Source: Vibrio nitrifigilis (GTDB lineage: Bacteria; Pseudomonadota; Gammaproteobacteria; Enterobacterales; Vibrionaceae). Taken from it: a stretch of DNA of 64,000 nucleotides. The number at the start of each line of letters is the position of its first letter. Position 1 is the first letter of the stretch. Below the pieces are notes generated by a model, which worked only from the letters and a program-made list of their open reading frames with translations, was not told where the DNA came from and made no database searches. This document shows, piece by piece, positions 9,373 through 17,731 of the stretch. Location: NCBI RefSeq assembly GCF_015686695.1, contig NZ_JADPMR010000004.1, forward strand, positions 310,001 to 374,000, read 5' to 3'. A program made the translations under genes and the position numbers.

Positions 9373-10296
9373 ATGACTCATTTTTTGCTTAAGCGGTTGC
9401 TTCAAGCGGTCTTTGTCTTGTTTGCGATTACCTTGATCGTTTCCTACGCCATTCGTCTGACTGGCGACCCAGCGCTGATGCTCACTCAAGGAGCGGGTAG
9501 CGTGACAGAGAGCGATCTGGCTTTGATCCGCGAATCTCTTGGTCTGAATCAACCGTTTTGGGTGCAATATGGCCACTTCATTTTAGGAATTTTTTCGGGA
9601 GATTTAGGGCGCAGCTTTATGGGCCAAACGCCAGTGAGCCAATTGATTGGGCTCTCATTTCCTGCCACGGTGTCGCTCGCTTTTGCAGTGATGCTGGTCT
9701 CGATCGCCATTTCAATTCCACTGGGGATCAAGGCGGCCGTCTCGAAAGGCAAATGGGCCGACCAACTGATCCGCATCACTTCCTTGATTGGTCTGTCGTT
9801 TCCCAATTTCTGGTTAGCACTGATGATGGTGCTGGTGTTTTCTATCTCCCTCAAATGGTTGCCACCAAGTGGGATGGATGGCTTGGCAAGCTTTATCATG
9901 CCAGCGGTGACCATGGCGATTATTCTTACCGCAACCAATGTGCGCTTGGTGCGCTCATCGATGCTAGAAACACTGCAATCGCAATACATTATGGTGGCAC
10001 GTGCTAAAGGGCTCAGTGAAAGCAAAGTGCTGTATAAACACGCCCTGCGTAACTGCGCGATTCCGCTGATTACCTATTTTGGTCTGCAATTTGGCGGTTT
10101 GCTGGGCGGTATTGTAGTCATTGAAAAAGTCTTCAACTGGCCAGGATTAGGCACTCTTGCTTTCGATGCGGTGAGTAGCCGCGACTATCCGGTGCTACAA
10201 GCGGTCATTACGGTGCTTTCTATGCTGATTGTTGGCATCAACTTATTGGTCGATATCGCTTATGGCCTCATCGACCCACGAATTAGAACGGAGTAA
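9373..10296 (+). CDS. Peptide-type ABC importer permease, DppB-like
   Basis: 307 residues, standard for DppB/GsiC. It has an N-terminal segment with the family opening MTHFLLKRLLQAVFVLFAIT, six membrane helices in total, and the EAA loop RAKGLSESKVLYKHALRN that docks onto the ATPase. The start has AAGGA 7 bases upstream. It forms the inner-membrane channel with the next gene product. Its stop overlaps the next start by one base (TAATG), showing translational coupling. Confidence 0.94.
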   Translation: MTHFLLKRLLQAVFVLFAITLIVSYAIRLTGDPALMLTQGAGSVTESDLALIRESLGLNQPFWVQYGHFILGIFSGDLGRSFMGQTPVSQLIGLSFPATVSLAFAVMLVSIAISIPLGIKAAVSKGKWADQLIRITSLIGLSFPNFWLALMMVLVFSISLKWLPPSGMDGLASFIMPAVTMAIILTATNVRLVRSSMLETLQSQYIMVARAKGLSESKVLYKHALRNCAIPLITYFGLQFGGLLGGIVVIEKVFNWPGLGTLAFDAVSSRDYPVLQAVITVLSMLIVGINLLVDIAYGLIDPRIRTE

Positions 10297-11159
10297 TGAC
10301 GATGACAACTAATATTCTTCGTTCACCACGATTATCTCGTTATCTCTGCTTAGAGTTTGTCCTTGGCATGCTATTAACCGTCGGCATGATTGTGATGGTG
10401 TTGTTGTCCGATGTGATTTTCCAAGGGGCAGCAGACAAAATCAATTTAATGGCGAGATTGCTTGCGCCTTTCTCCCATCCTGAGCACCTGTTGGGAACCG
10501 ATCCTCTAGGGCGCGACGTGTTTGCTCGCGTTATTTCTGGTGGTGCCGTCTCATTAGAAGTGGGCTTTATTTCCGTATTGGGCGCGGTGGTGTTTGGTGT
10601 GGTGATGGGGCTTATTTCAGGCTATTTTCGCGGCTTTTGGGATGTGATTGTGATGCGGTTTGCCGATATTCAGTTGGCGATGCCGTTTATTCTTCTCGCG
10701 ATCACCTTTATCGCCATCGTTGGCGGTGGGTTAACCAACATGATCATCCTGCTGATTATTTCACAATGGGTGCAATACGCGCGTTTAGTACGCGGTTCCG
10801 TGCTGTCGCTACGAGATCGTGAATACATTCAAGCGGCACAAGCCATTGGGGTGAGTCACTTTAAAATCCTCTTTCAACATTTGCTGCCGAACTTAATTGG
10901 CCCAGTTATCGTGCTCATGACCCTCAATGTTGCCAACAACATTTTGTTAGAAAGTAGCTTAACGTTCCTTGGGTTAGGTGTTGACCCTCTTACTCCAAGT
11001 TGGGGCGGCATGTTAGCCGATGGTAGAACGTATATCCAAACTGCATGGTGGGTGAGCGTGTTCCCAGGTTTGGCGATTTTATTAACAGTATTAGGTTTAA
11101 ATTTATTGGGTGACTGGTTACGCGACCTGTTAGATCCAACAGGGAGAACGTCACGATGA
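10296..11159 (+). CDS. Peptide-type ABC importer permease, DppC-like
   Basis: 287 residues. The N-terminal transmembrane extension is followed by the characteristic HLLGTDPLGRDVFARVISG motif of DppC/OppC proteins, then the permease core with the EAA loop QAIGVSHFKILFQHLLPN and LTFLGLGVDPLTPSWGGML. It pairs with the DppB-like subunit. It begins inside the stop of that gene, and its own TGA overlaps the start of the peptidase gene (ATGA), so all five genes read as one coupled operon. Confidence 0.94.
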   Translation: MTMTTNILRSPRLSRYLCLEFVLGMLLTVGMIVMVLLSDVIFQGAADKINLMARLLAPFSHPEHLLGTDPLGRDVFARVISGGAVSLEVGFISVLGAVVFGVVMGLISGYFRGFWDVIVMRFADIQLAMPFILLAITFIAIVGGGLTNMIILLIISQWVQYARLVRGSVLSLRDREYIQAAQAIGVSHFKILFQHLLPNLIGPVIVLMTLNVANNILLESSLTFLGLGVDPLTPSWGGMLADGRTYIQTAWWVSVFPGLAILLTVLGLNLLGDWLRDLLDPTGRTSR

Positions 11160-12949
11160 AACCCATCTTAAAAGCAACCATTGCCAGTACCTTGGCAGAA
11201 CTGATTGAACAGTACAGCGCACAAGCGCATCGCCCGAAAAATCTGGAAGCGTGGGTGTTTGCCGACCTTGCTACACGCCAAGAAGCAGAGCGCGCTATGG
11301 CTGAATTTGGCATTGAAGCGAAAGTACGCAGTGCGTATAAACCGCTGGTGCATTACTTTTTGGAAGAGTTCTGTTTGGATGAACGCTTTGCAGTATCAGA
11401 AGATCTGGTGCGCGTTGAGATTCGTTATCCAATCTGTGCGCCAGCATCAGATAAGCGCTTTTTACTCGAAGCCTATCCACTGGCGGGATTGATTGACCCA
11501 AGTAAACTTGCCTTTACTCCGGGTACGCAAGCCGACTGTTATGAGCTTGAGATTTATCGCACCTCCGCGGATGGGGCTGAACCGGCGACGGTTAGCGAGA
11601 ATGTCAGTGTCTTTGTTCCCAATCATACCTATGTTAATGCCACCCAAGATAGCGTATTAACGCCAACGGGTTGGGTAAAAGCGTACAACCATGTCGATGA
11701 ATTGGAGCGTGATGAACGCTTAGCAACAGATTTTGAGCACTGCTTTAGCCAAATGATCGATGCAGTGACGAGCTATGAATGGCCGATTCAGTCGCCCTAT
11801 TTTAAGCAGCTACAACTTAAAGTGCAGGTGCCAGTAGAAGATGAGTTGGTCGGTTATGCTCACGAAGTGATTAGCCTTAAAGAGGCGCTGCATGAAGATC
11901 TCTACTTCTCTATCCAAGAGTGGTTTAAGTTCAAAGAAGGCAAAGCACTGACAGCCAGAAACAGCCAGCCGGGGCAGATCGTGCCGCTGATCACCGCTTC
12001 CCCTGACAGTGATTATCACCTTGAGATGACGTTAGCCGATTACTCGCTGGTGGATGTTGATGTTACTGATGAAGAGTCTGCGTTGGATGTCGCGGCTAAG
12101 CCGATGAGCATGACCATGGTGCAGCAGCACTTAGCCACCGTTGTCGGTGAAGTGTTAGCAGTCGACACCCCAACCGGACGCCAAGTGGAAGCTAAGTACA
12201 AACGCGGCAAGGATCAAGCGGTGCTGATTTGCGGTGGTCAGCATGCGAATGAAACCACTGGCGTGGTCGGAGCGTTGCGGGCTGCGAAAGTGCTTGAGCA
12301 GCAAGCGGAAAGTCACTTTGTGGTTGTGCCAATGAGTAACCCTGATGGATACGCGCTTCATCAGCAATACATTCAAGATAATCCTTTGCATATGCATCAC
12401 GCCGCCCGTTATACCGCCTTGGGGGATGACCTCGAATATCGCACCGTTGAACCACTTTATGAAAAAGGAATGCGCAAACAAGCCAAACAGTTAAGTGGTG
12501 CGAATTTGCATATCAACTTACATGGTTATCCAAGTCATGAATGGACGCGGCCATTATCTGGCTACGTGCCGACTGGGTTTGATATGTGGACAATCCCGAA
12601 AGGCTTTTTCTTGGTGGTACGGCATCTCAACGATCCTCAGTGGGCGCGGTTGGCTGAGCAATTTATCGAGCAAGTGACCTTAAAACTTAATGTCTATCCT
12701 GAAGTCATGGCGATGAATCAGGCGCAGATCGATGTGTATCAAATTCATGCAGGTGAAACTGGATTTAGGATGATAAACGGATATCCGTGTCTGATTTCCG
12801 CAGTCGAAGAGGCTGATTATCCATTGCAACTCATCACTGAATACCCGGATGAAACCATTTACGGTGACGATTTTATCGCAGGGCATAACGTGCAACAGGC
12901 GACTGTATTAGCGGCTTATGAAGTCTACCAAACACTTTTTAATCGTTAA
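11156..12949 (+). CDS. M14-family zinc carboxypeptidase-like protein
   Basis: 597 residues. An uncharacterised N-terminal half (1-340) precedes an M14 metallopeptidase domain: GGQHANETTG gives the zinc ligands H363 and E366 (HxxE), and NLHINLHGYPSHEW gives the third histidine, probably H456. SNPDGYALH is also typical. No signal peptide is evident, so it probably acts in the cytoplasm on imported substrate, cleaving a C-terminal residue or amide-linked group. It is translationally coupled (4-base overlap) to the importer, so transport and hydrolysis are one pathway. M14 also contains succinylglutamate desuccinylase/aspartoacylase-like deacylases, so a non-peptide amide is possible. The specificity is not readable. 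Confidence 0.85.
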   Translation: MKPILKATIASTLAELIEQYSAQAHRPKNLEAWVFADLATRQEAERAMAEFGIEAKVRSAYKPLVHYFLEEFCLDERFAVSEDLVRVEIRYPICAPASDKRFLLEAYPLAGLIDPSKLAFTPGTQADCYELEIYRTSADGAEPATVSENVSVFVPNHTYVNATQDSVLTPTGWVKAYNHVDELERDERLATDFEHCFSQMIDAVTSYEWPIQSPYFKQLQLKVQVPVEDELVGYAHEVISLKEALHEDLYFSIQEWFKFKEGKALTARNSQPGQIVPLITASPDSDYHLEMTLADYSLVDVDVTDEESALDVAAKPMSMTMVQQHLATVVGEVLAVDTPTGRQVEAKYKRGKDQAVLICGGQHANETTGVVGALRAAKVLEQQAESHFVVVPMSNPDGYALHQQYIQDNPLHMHHAARYTALGDDLEYRTVEPLYEKGMRKQAKQLSGANLHINLHGYPSHEWTRPLSGYVPTGFDMWTIPKGFFLVVRHLNDPQWARLAEQFIEQVTLKLNVYPEVMAMNQAQIDVYQIHAGETGFRMINGYPCLISAVEEADYPLQLITEYPDETIYGDDFIAGHNVQQATVLAAYEVYQTLFNR

Positions 12950-12957
12950 AAATGAGT

Positions 12958-12985
12958 AAGGCGATACTTAATATCGCCTTTTATT
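12958..12985. terminator. Terminator between the convergent peptidase and PAS-GGDEF genes
   Basis: AAGGCGATA pairs with TATCGCCTT around CTTAA, followed by TTATT. The A-rich side before it means it could also serve the convergent minus-strand gene. Confidence 0.75.
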
Positions 12986-12992
12986 CAATGAG

Positions 12993-13931
12993 TTAATCTG
13001 TATTACCATGCATGCTATTGTCATAAATAGTGACTTGATTGCGTCCCTGTTTTTTAGATTGGTACATTGCGTTGTCGGAACGGGTTAATAAGAATTTGTT
13101 ATCAGTGTCGGTGGGTTGAAATTGGGTAATCCCAACACTAATGGTGGTATGTACTTGAGTATTCTCATCAAGGATACAGACATTGTTATCTACCGCTTCT
13201 CGTAATCTTTCCGCTATTTCGTATGCTTGATCTTGGTCGGCATCATGGAGAATGATGGCAAATTCTTCACCACCAATACGGCCGAAGATATCATGCTTTC
13301 TAAGCTCTTCCTGACATGTTTTGGTGACATGAGTAATGACTTGGTCGCCGATGACATGGCCAAAGTTGTCGTTGACCAATTTAAAACGATCGATATCGAG
13401 CATAAGAAAACTGGTATTCATACCGAATATTTGGAAACTCTCCACCTTATCAGAAAGGCAATTCATAAATGCTCTTCGGTTTAGGATTCCTGTTAAAGTA
13501 TCGATCTCTGATAATTGCCGAAGTTTTTGTTCCAAGTGGTGTTTTTCAGTGATATTACGAGCGTTCCAAATAACAACCTGTTCACCAGAATCCAATGTAA
13601 ATGGCTTTAATATGCTTTCTATCCATAGTTCTGGTGATGATGATGAATAGGGTAAATCTTGCAATTGTTGTTGGTTAAATTGATAGGAAATTCGTTGCGT
13701 TTTTTGGCTAGAGAGGGCTGTTTGAATTGTTTTAAGAAACAAATCAGCGAGAGTTGTTGGCATTACATCATGCAATGATTGACCAACATATGCTTTGCAG
13801 TCAAATCCTATCCCATTCTCATGTCCACCAAACACATCGACATATTTTCCTTCAGAATTGAAGATGAAGACGTGATCAGGTGAAGAATCAAGGATTCTAA
13901 AGTATTGATCTGATGAGAATGCCTGTGACAT
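12993..13931 (-). CDS. PAS-GGDEF diguanylate cyclase (GGEEF)
   Basis: The frame is open from a TTG at 13961, but ATG 13931 (MSQAFSSDQYF) is the likely start, with GGA 7 bases upstream; 312 residues. An N-terminal PAS domain (about 5-130) has the redox/ligand-sensor look FRILDSSPDHVFIF. The GGDEF domain carries LTGILNRR, LDIDRFKLVND and the catalytic IGGEEFAIIL. An RKHD sequence five residues ahead of GGEEF matches the inhibitory I-site (RxxD), so c-di-GMP feedback is expected. There are no membrane segments, so it is a soluble cyclase. It is a single-gene transcription unit. Confidence 0.94.
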   Translation of the reverse strand: MSQAFSSDQYFRILDSSPDHVFIFNSEGKYVDVFGGHENGIGFDCKAYVGQSLHDVMPTTLADLFLKTIQTALSSQKTQRISYQFNQQQLQDLPYSSSSPELWIESILKPFTLDSGEQVVIWNARNITEKHHLEQKLRQLSEIDTLTGILNRRAFMNCLSDKVESFQIFGMNTSFLMLDIDRFKLVNDNFGHVIGDQVITHVTKTCQEELRKHDIFGRIGGEEFAIILHDADQDQAYEIAERLREAVDNNVCILDENTQVHTTISVGITQFQPTDTDNKFLLTRSDNAMYQSKKQGRNQVTIYDNSMHGNTD

Positions 13932-14312
13932 ATATTTATTCCAATATGAATACAATAACAAACAATGTTCATAATAATTTCGTATGCAAAGCTATAATAA
14001 TTATTACTTTAAAATACGCGTGTTAAAAATAAAGTATACGGGGAAATTCTACTATGTAAATTAAATTTTTAAAAAGCGAATACCTTATTTTTTTTTGGAT
14101 AATTTAAATTTTAATTAAATATGTATATTATGGCGGTGATTTCATTTTTAAAAAAATAACTCTTTGATTTAACGTTTTTTATTATTACGTATAATATCGA
14201 TATTTTCTGATACTTAATTGATACCAATATGATGTTGAAAAATTGAATTTATTGGATACTAATAATGTCACTCTGTTTGCTATTAAAATAACTATTTGAT
14301 TATATGATATTT
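13932..14312. other. Very AT-rich intergenic region
   Basis: 381 bases with no supported gene, clearly richer in A/T than the surroundings and containing long T and A runs. It contains the promoter of the PAS-GGDEF gene at its left end. AT-rich DNA of this kind is typical of H-NS-bound or recently acquired segments (inference). It directly adjoins the draT-like gene. Confidence 0.5.
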
Positions 14313-15188
14313 TTATTTGACTGATTGACAAAGGTACATGCCACCTAATACCAGATATTCGTCTTCTCCATTCAATGAACCTGCTATCAGCTTGGGGAAG
14401 TATAAAATTTTACTGGTAGGGACTTGGCAACAAATCACCTTGTCCCCAAAAATTTCTGCTTGGTATTGGTTATCACTAAATGAATTCATATTGTTAAGTA
14501 GTAGAGCACCTGCAAATTTTTCTCCAGCAGGAATTTGATAAAAATGATTAATATTGGAAATTCCCCGATACAAAGTTAGGTGTAAATGTGAATATTGAGT
14601 TTTAAGTTCATATTGGCAATAGCAATACAGGAGATCTAACTGAGATTCTAGGGCATTGCTATTATATAACCCGCGTACATAGTCCTTTAAGTAAATTTGA
14701 TAACTTTGGTCAGAGACTCGTGTAATCATTCCTTTATGGTTTAGGGTGAGTAGGCCAAATCTAGATTCAACCCAGCGCTTTATTACGGCAGCTTCAATAC
14801 TGTCGGCATCAAACATCCAGCCTCTTAGTAAGCGTAAGTAATCGGATTTATCACGTTTGATCCCCCGGTTCTTGGCGCTAAATCCAGCTTGCTCACTTTG
14901 TCCGAGTAAAAAGGCTGAGCGCATATAATATTGGAAATACGCGGCACGTTCTTGTGCGGTGTCGATGGTGGTTAAGTGACGGAAAAAATCTTTATGCAGA
15001 TCGTGTACAAAATCGAGAATTAGCGGCACAGGATAGTGCTGATAAGTACAGCTGCCTAAAATATTAGCAGGTATATTACAGCGATTTAATGAACTAGCGG
15101 CAAAAGAAGGTAGAGTATGACAAAGTGAGTGAGAAACCACTGGGCGGGCAGGGTGTGTTGATGCGGTAAATGATTCAGTTTCACTCAT
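14313..15188 (-). CDS. draT: NAD+-dinitrogen-reductase ADP-ribosyltransferase-like protein (DraT family)
   Basis: 291 residues, the DraT size range. Recognised from a run of family segments: SLNRCNIPANILGSCTYQ (34-51), KSDYLRLLRGWMFDADS (114-130), VESRFGLL, and NALESQLDLLYCYCQYEL. The arginine-type ADP-ribosyltransferase triad is visible: R208 in TLYRG, the NSFS motif at 235-238, and E275/E277 in NGEDEY. In diazotrophs DraT inactivates NifH by ADP-ribosylating an arginine when ammonium or darkness signals low need. It is divergent from the draG-like gene 118 bases away. No nif gene is in this window, so the target here could be NifH elsewhere or another protein. Confidence 0.88.
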   Translation of the reverse strand: MSETESFTASTHPARPVVSHSLCHTLPSFAASSLNRCNIPANILGSCTYQHYPVPLILDFVHDLHKDFFRHLTTIDTAQERAAYFQYYMRSAFLLGQSEQAGFSAKNRGIKRDKSDYLRLLRGWMFDADSIEAAVIKRWVESRFGLLTLNHKGMITRVSDQSYQIYLKDYVRGLYNSNALESQLDLLYCYCQYELKTQYSHLHLTLYRGISNINHFYQIPAGEKFAGALLLNNMNSFSDNQYQAEIFGDKVICCQVPTSKILYFPKLIAGSLNGEDEYLVLGGMYLCQSVK

Positions 15189-15305
15189 GAATAGGTGACT
15201 CCATCATATCGTTTAAAAAATGGGTAAGCTCCGAGTCCTGTATATCGAGGTCATAGACTATATAGCCCATAGATTAGCGCTTTTTAGTAAAAGGAAAGGA
15301 TACTG

Positions 15306-16196
15306 ATGTCAGAAAGGCAACAATATTATCGAGGATGTTTAGTTGGGTTAGCGGTTGGGGATGCACTAGGTACAACGGTTGAATTTCAAGCTCGAGGCAG
15401 TTTTACCCCGATGGTTGATTTGGTAGGGGGCGGTGTATTTCGCCTCAAAGCAGGGCAATGGACTGACGATACTTCGATGGCTCTCTGTTTAGCCGCTTCA
15501 TTAATAGAGTGTGATGAGTTTAATGCCCACGATCAGATGAACCGCTATTTACGTTGGTGGAAAGAAGGTTATATGAGTAGTAATGGCCGATGTTTTGATA
15601 TTGGAGTTACCGTGTCAGAAGCATTGAATCAATTTTTGCATACCCAAGATCCATTTTCCGGCTCAACCCATCCTTTAGCGGCTGGCAATGGATCTCTGAT
15701 GCGTTTAGCACCAATAGCACTGTATTATTCTGATATAAAAGATCTTATCCACTATGCTGCAGAAAGTTCACGCACAACTCATGGTGCCAAAGAGTGCTTA
15801 GATGCGTGTTGCTATTACGCCACGCTGCTTAATCAAGCGTTATTAGGTAAAACTAAACAGCAGATTTTAAGTACCACCTTGTATCAGCCCATCACATCTA
15901 AGGTTGCTGCGATTGGGCAACAAGAATACCGGGGAAAAAGTGTCGATGAGATAAAAGGGAGCGGTTATGTGGTTGACTGTTTGGAAGCTGCCCTGTGGTG
16001 TTTTTATCACACGGAGAGTTATGCTGCTGCCGTTTTAGCCGCTGCAAATCTTGGTGATGATGCAGATACCACAGCTGCGGTATGTGGACAAATTGCGGGT
16101 GCGTATTACGGACTCGACAACATACCTCAACAATGGCGCCAATGCCTTGTTATGTATGATGAGATCGTCGCAATGGCGGACAAGTTGTCGGCCTGA
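15306..16196 (+). CDS. draG: ADP-ribosyl-[dinitrogen reductase] hydrolase (DraG family)
   Basis: 296 residues, the usual DraG length. Binuclear Mn/Mg-site motifs are intact: GDALGTTVEF (18-27), WTDDTSM (52-58), SSNGRCFDIG, GNGSLMRLAP and LGDDADTTAA (249-258). It removes ADP-ribose from arginine, in diazotrophs reactivating NifH. The start has GGAAAGGA upstream. Divergence from the draT-like gene makes the two an opposed modification/demodification pair. In Rhodospirillum and Azospirillum the genes form a co-directional draTG operon, so the arrangement here differs. I see no draB-like third gene. Confidence 0.92.
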   Translation: MSERQQYYRGCLVGLAVGDALGTTVEFQARGSFTPMVDLVGGGVFRLKAGQWTDDTSMALCLAASLIECDEFNAHDQMNRYLRWWKEGYMSSNGRCFDIGVTVSEALNQFLHTQDPFSGSTHPLAAGNGSLMRLAPIALYYSDIKDLIHYAAESSRTTHGAKECLDACCYYATLLNQALLGKTKQQILSTTLYQPITSKVAAIGQQEYRGKSVDEIKGSGYVVDCLEAALWCFYHTESYAAAVLAAANLGDDADTTAAVCGQIAGAYYGLDNIPQQWRQCLVMYDEIVAMADKLSA

Positions 16197-16347
16197 GCAA
16201 ATAGCGACTTCTTTCTGTAATCAAGCTTGATGTGTGCTCGTTAATGACACTCTTCATCTGAGCTATTGAGGTTATTTGGGAGATGATATTGGTGCGTGAA
16301 GTAAAGTCATACCAAACTGATACGTAAAATAATCATAATGTTAGGTA

Positions 16348-16377
16348 CTTTCTATATAAAAAGGCTGATATAGAAAG
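16348..16377 (+). promoter_or_regulatory. Perfect hairpin covering the ribosome-binding site of the AraC-type gene
   Basis: CTTTCTATAT and ATATAGAAAG form a perfect 10-bp stem with a 10-base loop. The 3' arm contains the AAAG of the AGAAAGG ribosome-binding site of the ATG at 16385. It could be an RNA thermometer or attenuator-type structure, or alternatively a DNA operator. Confidence 0.5.
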
Positions 16378-16384
16378 GTGAATT

Positions 16385-16912
16385 ATGAATTTAGAAACAA
16401 AGGCAGTTGATGCGACACATCCATCAGCTGCCAAAACGGAAAACTCATCAATAGCCAATTCGTTTGACGAGCTGGCGAAAAAATATGCTGTGTTACCCAA
16501 ATCGAACAAAGGGTACAGCCATCCTGCTCTTAATAAGGCGCTTCACTATATCTATAAGAGTTATGCTAACCCGATTGATATGCCTACACTCGCGAGCAGT
16601 GCATGTATTAGTCAGTCGCATTTGTCCTATTTATTTAAATATTATTTAGGAATGTCGTTTAAAAAGGTATTAATGCGGTTCCGTATAGCAAAATCCATGG
16701 AGCTTTTTGATAACAATCCGAGCTTACAAGTGACACAAGTATGTGATCAAGTGGGTTTCCCCGACTTGAGTTTTTTTGTCCGTAAATTTCATTTATATGT
16801 GGGTGTTAGCCCAAGTGTATATCGAGATGAGTATTGCCGCGGAGAAGATAAATCCGCTGTTTATTTGGACCTTAAAAATGCACTACAGCATTTTGGACAT
16901 CTCGATGTGTAA
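16385..16912 (+). CDS. AraC-family transcriptional regulator, DNA-binding domain with short N-terminus
   Basis: 175 residues. Two helix-turn-helix units of an AraC domain span about 55-150: HYIYKSYANPIDMPTLASSA, ISQSHLSYLFKYYLGMSFKKV, then VTQVCDQVGFPDLSFFVRKF and GVSPSVYR. Only about 50 low-complexity residues precede it, so there is no cupin or other sensory domain. Such regulators are usually controlled by their own abundance. It lies co-directional and 188 bases after the draG-like gene. The ribosome-binding site is buried in a hairpin (16348-16377), pointing to post-transcriptional control. The targets are unknown. Confidence 0.9.
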   Translation: MNLETKAVDATHPSAAKTENSSIANSFDELAKKYAVLPKSNKGYSHPALNKALHYIYKSYANPIDMPTLASSACISQSHLSYLFKYYLGMSFKKVLMRFRIAKSMELFDNNPSLQVTQVCDQVGFPDLSFFVRKFHLYVGVSPSVYRDEYCRGEDKSAVYLDLKNALQHFGHLDV

Positions 16913-17021
16913 TTCTCATAAAAGGGAATAATAAGTCTGTGTGTTTGTGAATAGATAAACTTGTCCTTTAGGTATAATACGGTTATGGAACAACCAGATA
17001 TGACTAGATGGAAATCATGCT

Positions 17022-17681
17022 ATGGAAAATATTAAAAATATCCTTTGTTTTGGTGACTCATTAACTTGGGGGTGGATCCCTCAGCCACACAGTGTTCCTT
17101 CTCAACGTTATGCTCCCGATAAACGCTGGACAGGTGTAATGGCACGGGCATTAGGCGCGCAGTTTAATGTGATAGAAGAAGGGCTCAATGCCCGCACAAC
17201 TAATATTGATGATCCGCTGGATGCTCGTGTAAATGGTGCGAACTATTTTCCTACTTCATTGGCCAGCCATTTACCACTCGATCTCGTTATCATCATGCTG
17301 GGTACGAATGACACCAAACCGTCATTTAATCAAACGCCGCAGCGAATTGCAGAGGGAATGTCACTGCTTGTCAGTCAGGCACGTGGTAGCGCTGGTGGGA
17401 TCGGTGCTGCCTATCCAGCACCGAAAGTCTTGGTTGTGTCACCGCCGCCACTTACGCCAATGCCAGACCCTTGGTTTGGGGTGATGTATGAAGGTGGTCA
17501 TGAGAAAACATTGCAGCTACCTAAATACTACAAAATGATGGCAGATTTTATGAAAGTGATGTTCTTTGATGCAGGCTCTATTGTTCAAACGGATGGCTGT
17601 GATGGCATTCATCTCAGCGAAGAAAGCAACAAAACGCTTGGATTAGCGATGGCGGAAAAAGTATTACAAATCTTCGAATAA
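17022..17681 (+). CDS. SGNH/GDSL arylesterase-acyltransferase, MsAcT-like
   Basis: 219 residues with no signal peptide. The catalytic set is FGDSLTWGW (S13), LGTND (N96) and DGIHLS (D194, H197). The segments VIEEGLNARTTNIDDP and KVLVVSPPPLTPMPDPWF closely follow the Mycobacterium smegmatis acyltransferase MsAcT, whose residues S11, N94, D192 and H195 sit at a constant offset of two. MsAcT is an octameric esterase able to transfer acyl groups in water. The natural substrate is unknown. It is a single-gene unit with a small hairpin after the stop. Confidence 0.93.
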   Translation: MENIKNILCFGDSLTWGWIPQPHSVPSQRYAPDKRWTGVMARALGAQFNVIEEGLNARTTNIDDPLDARVNGANYFPTSLASHLPLDLVIIMLGTNDTKPSFNQTPQRIAEGMSLLVSQARGSAGGIGAAYPAPKVLVVSPPPLTPMPDPWFGVMYEGGHEKTLQLPKYYKMMADFMKVMFFDAGSIVQTDGCDGIHLSEESNKTLGLAMAEKVLQIFE

Positions 17682-17703
17682 TGGATTTCTTATCGGCCGA
17701 GAA

Positions 17704-17730
17704 AGGTCATATTTGGGTATGACCTAATGA
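17704..17730. terminator. Hairpin between the convergent SGNH hydrolase and MocR genes
   Basis: AGGTCATA pairs with TATGACCT around TTTGGG. The T-tract is poor, so it is a weak terminator candidate. Confidence 0.45.
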
Positions 17731-17731
17731 T

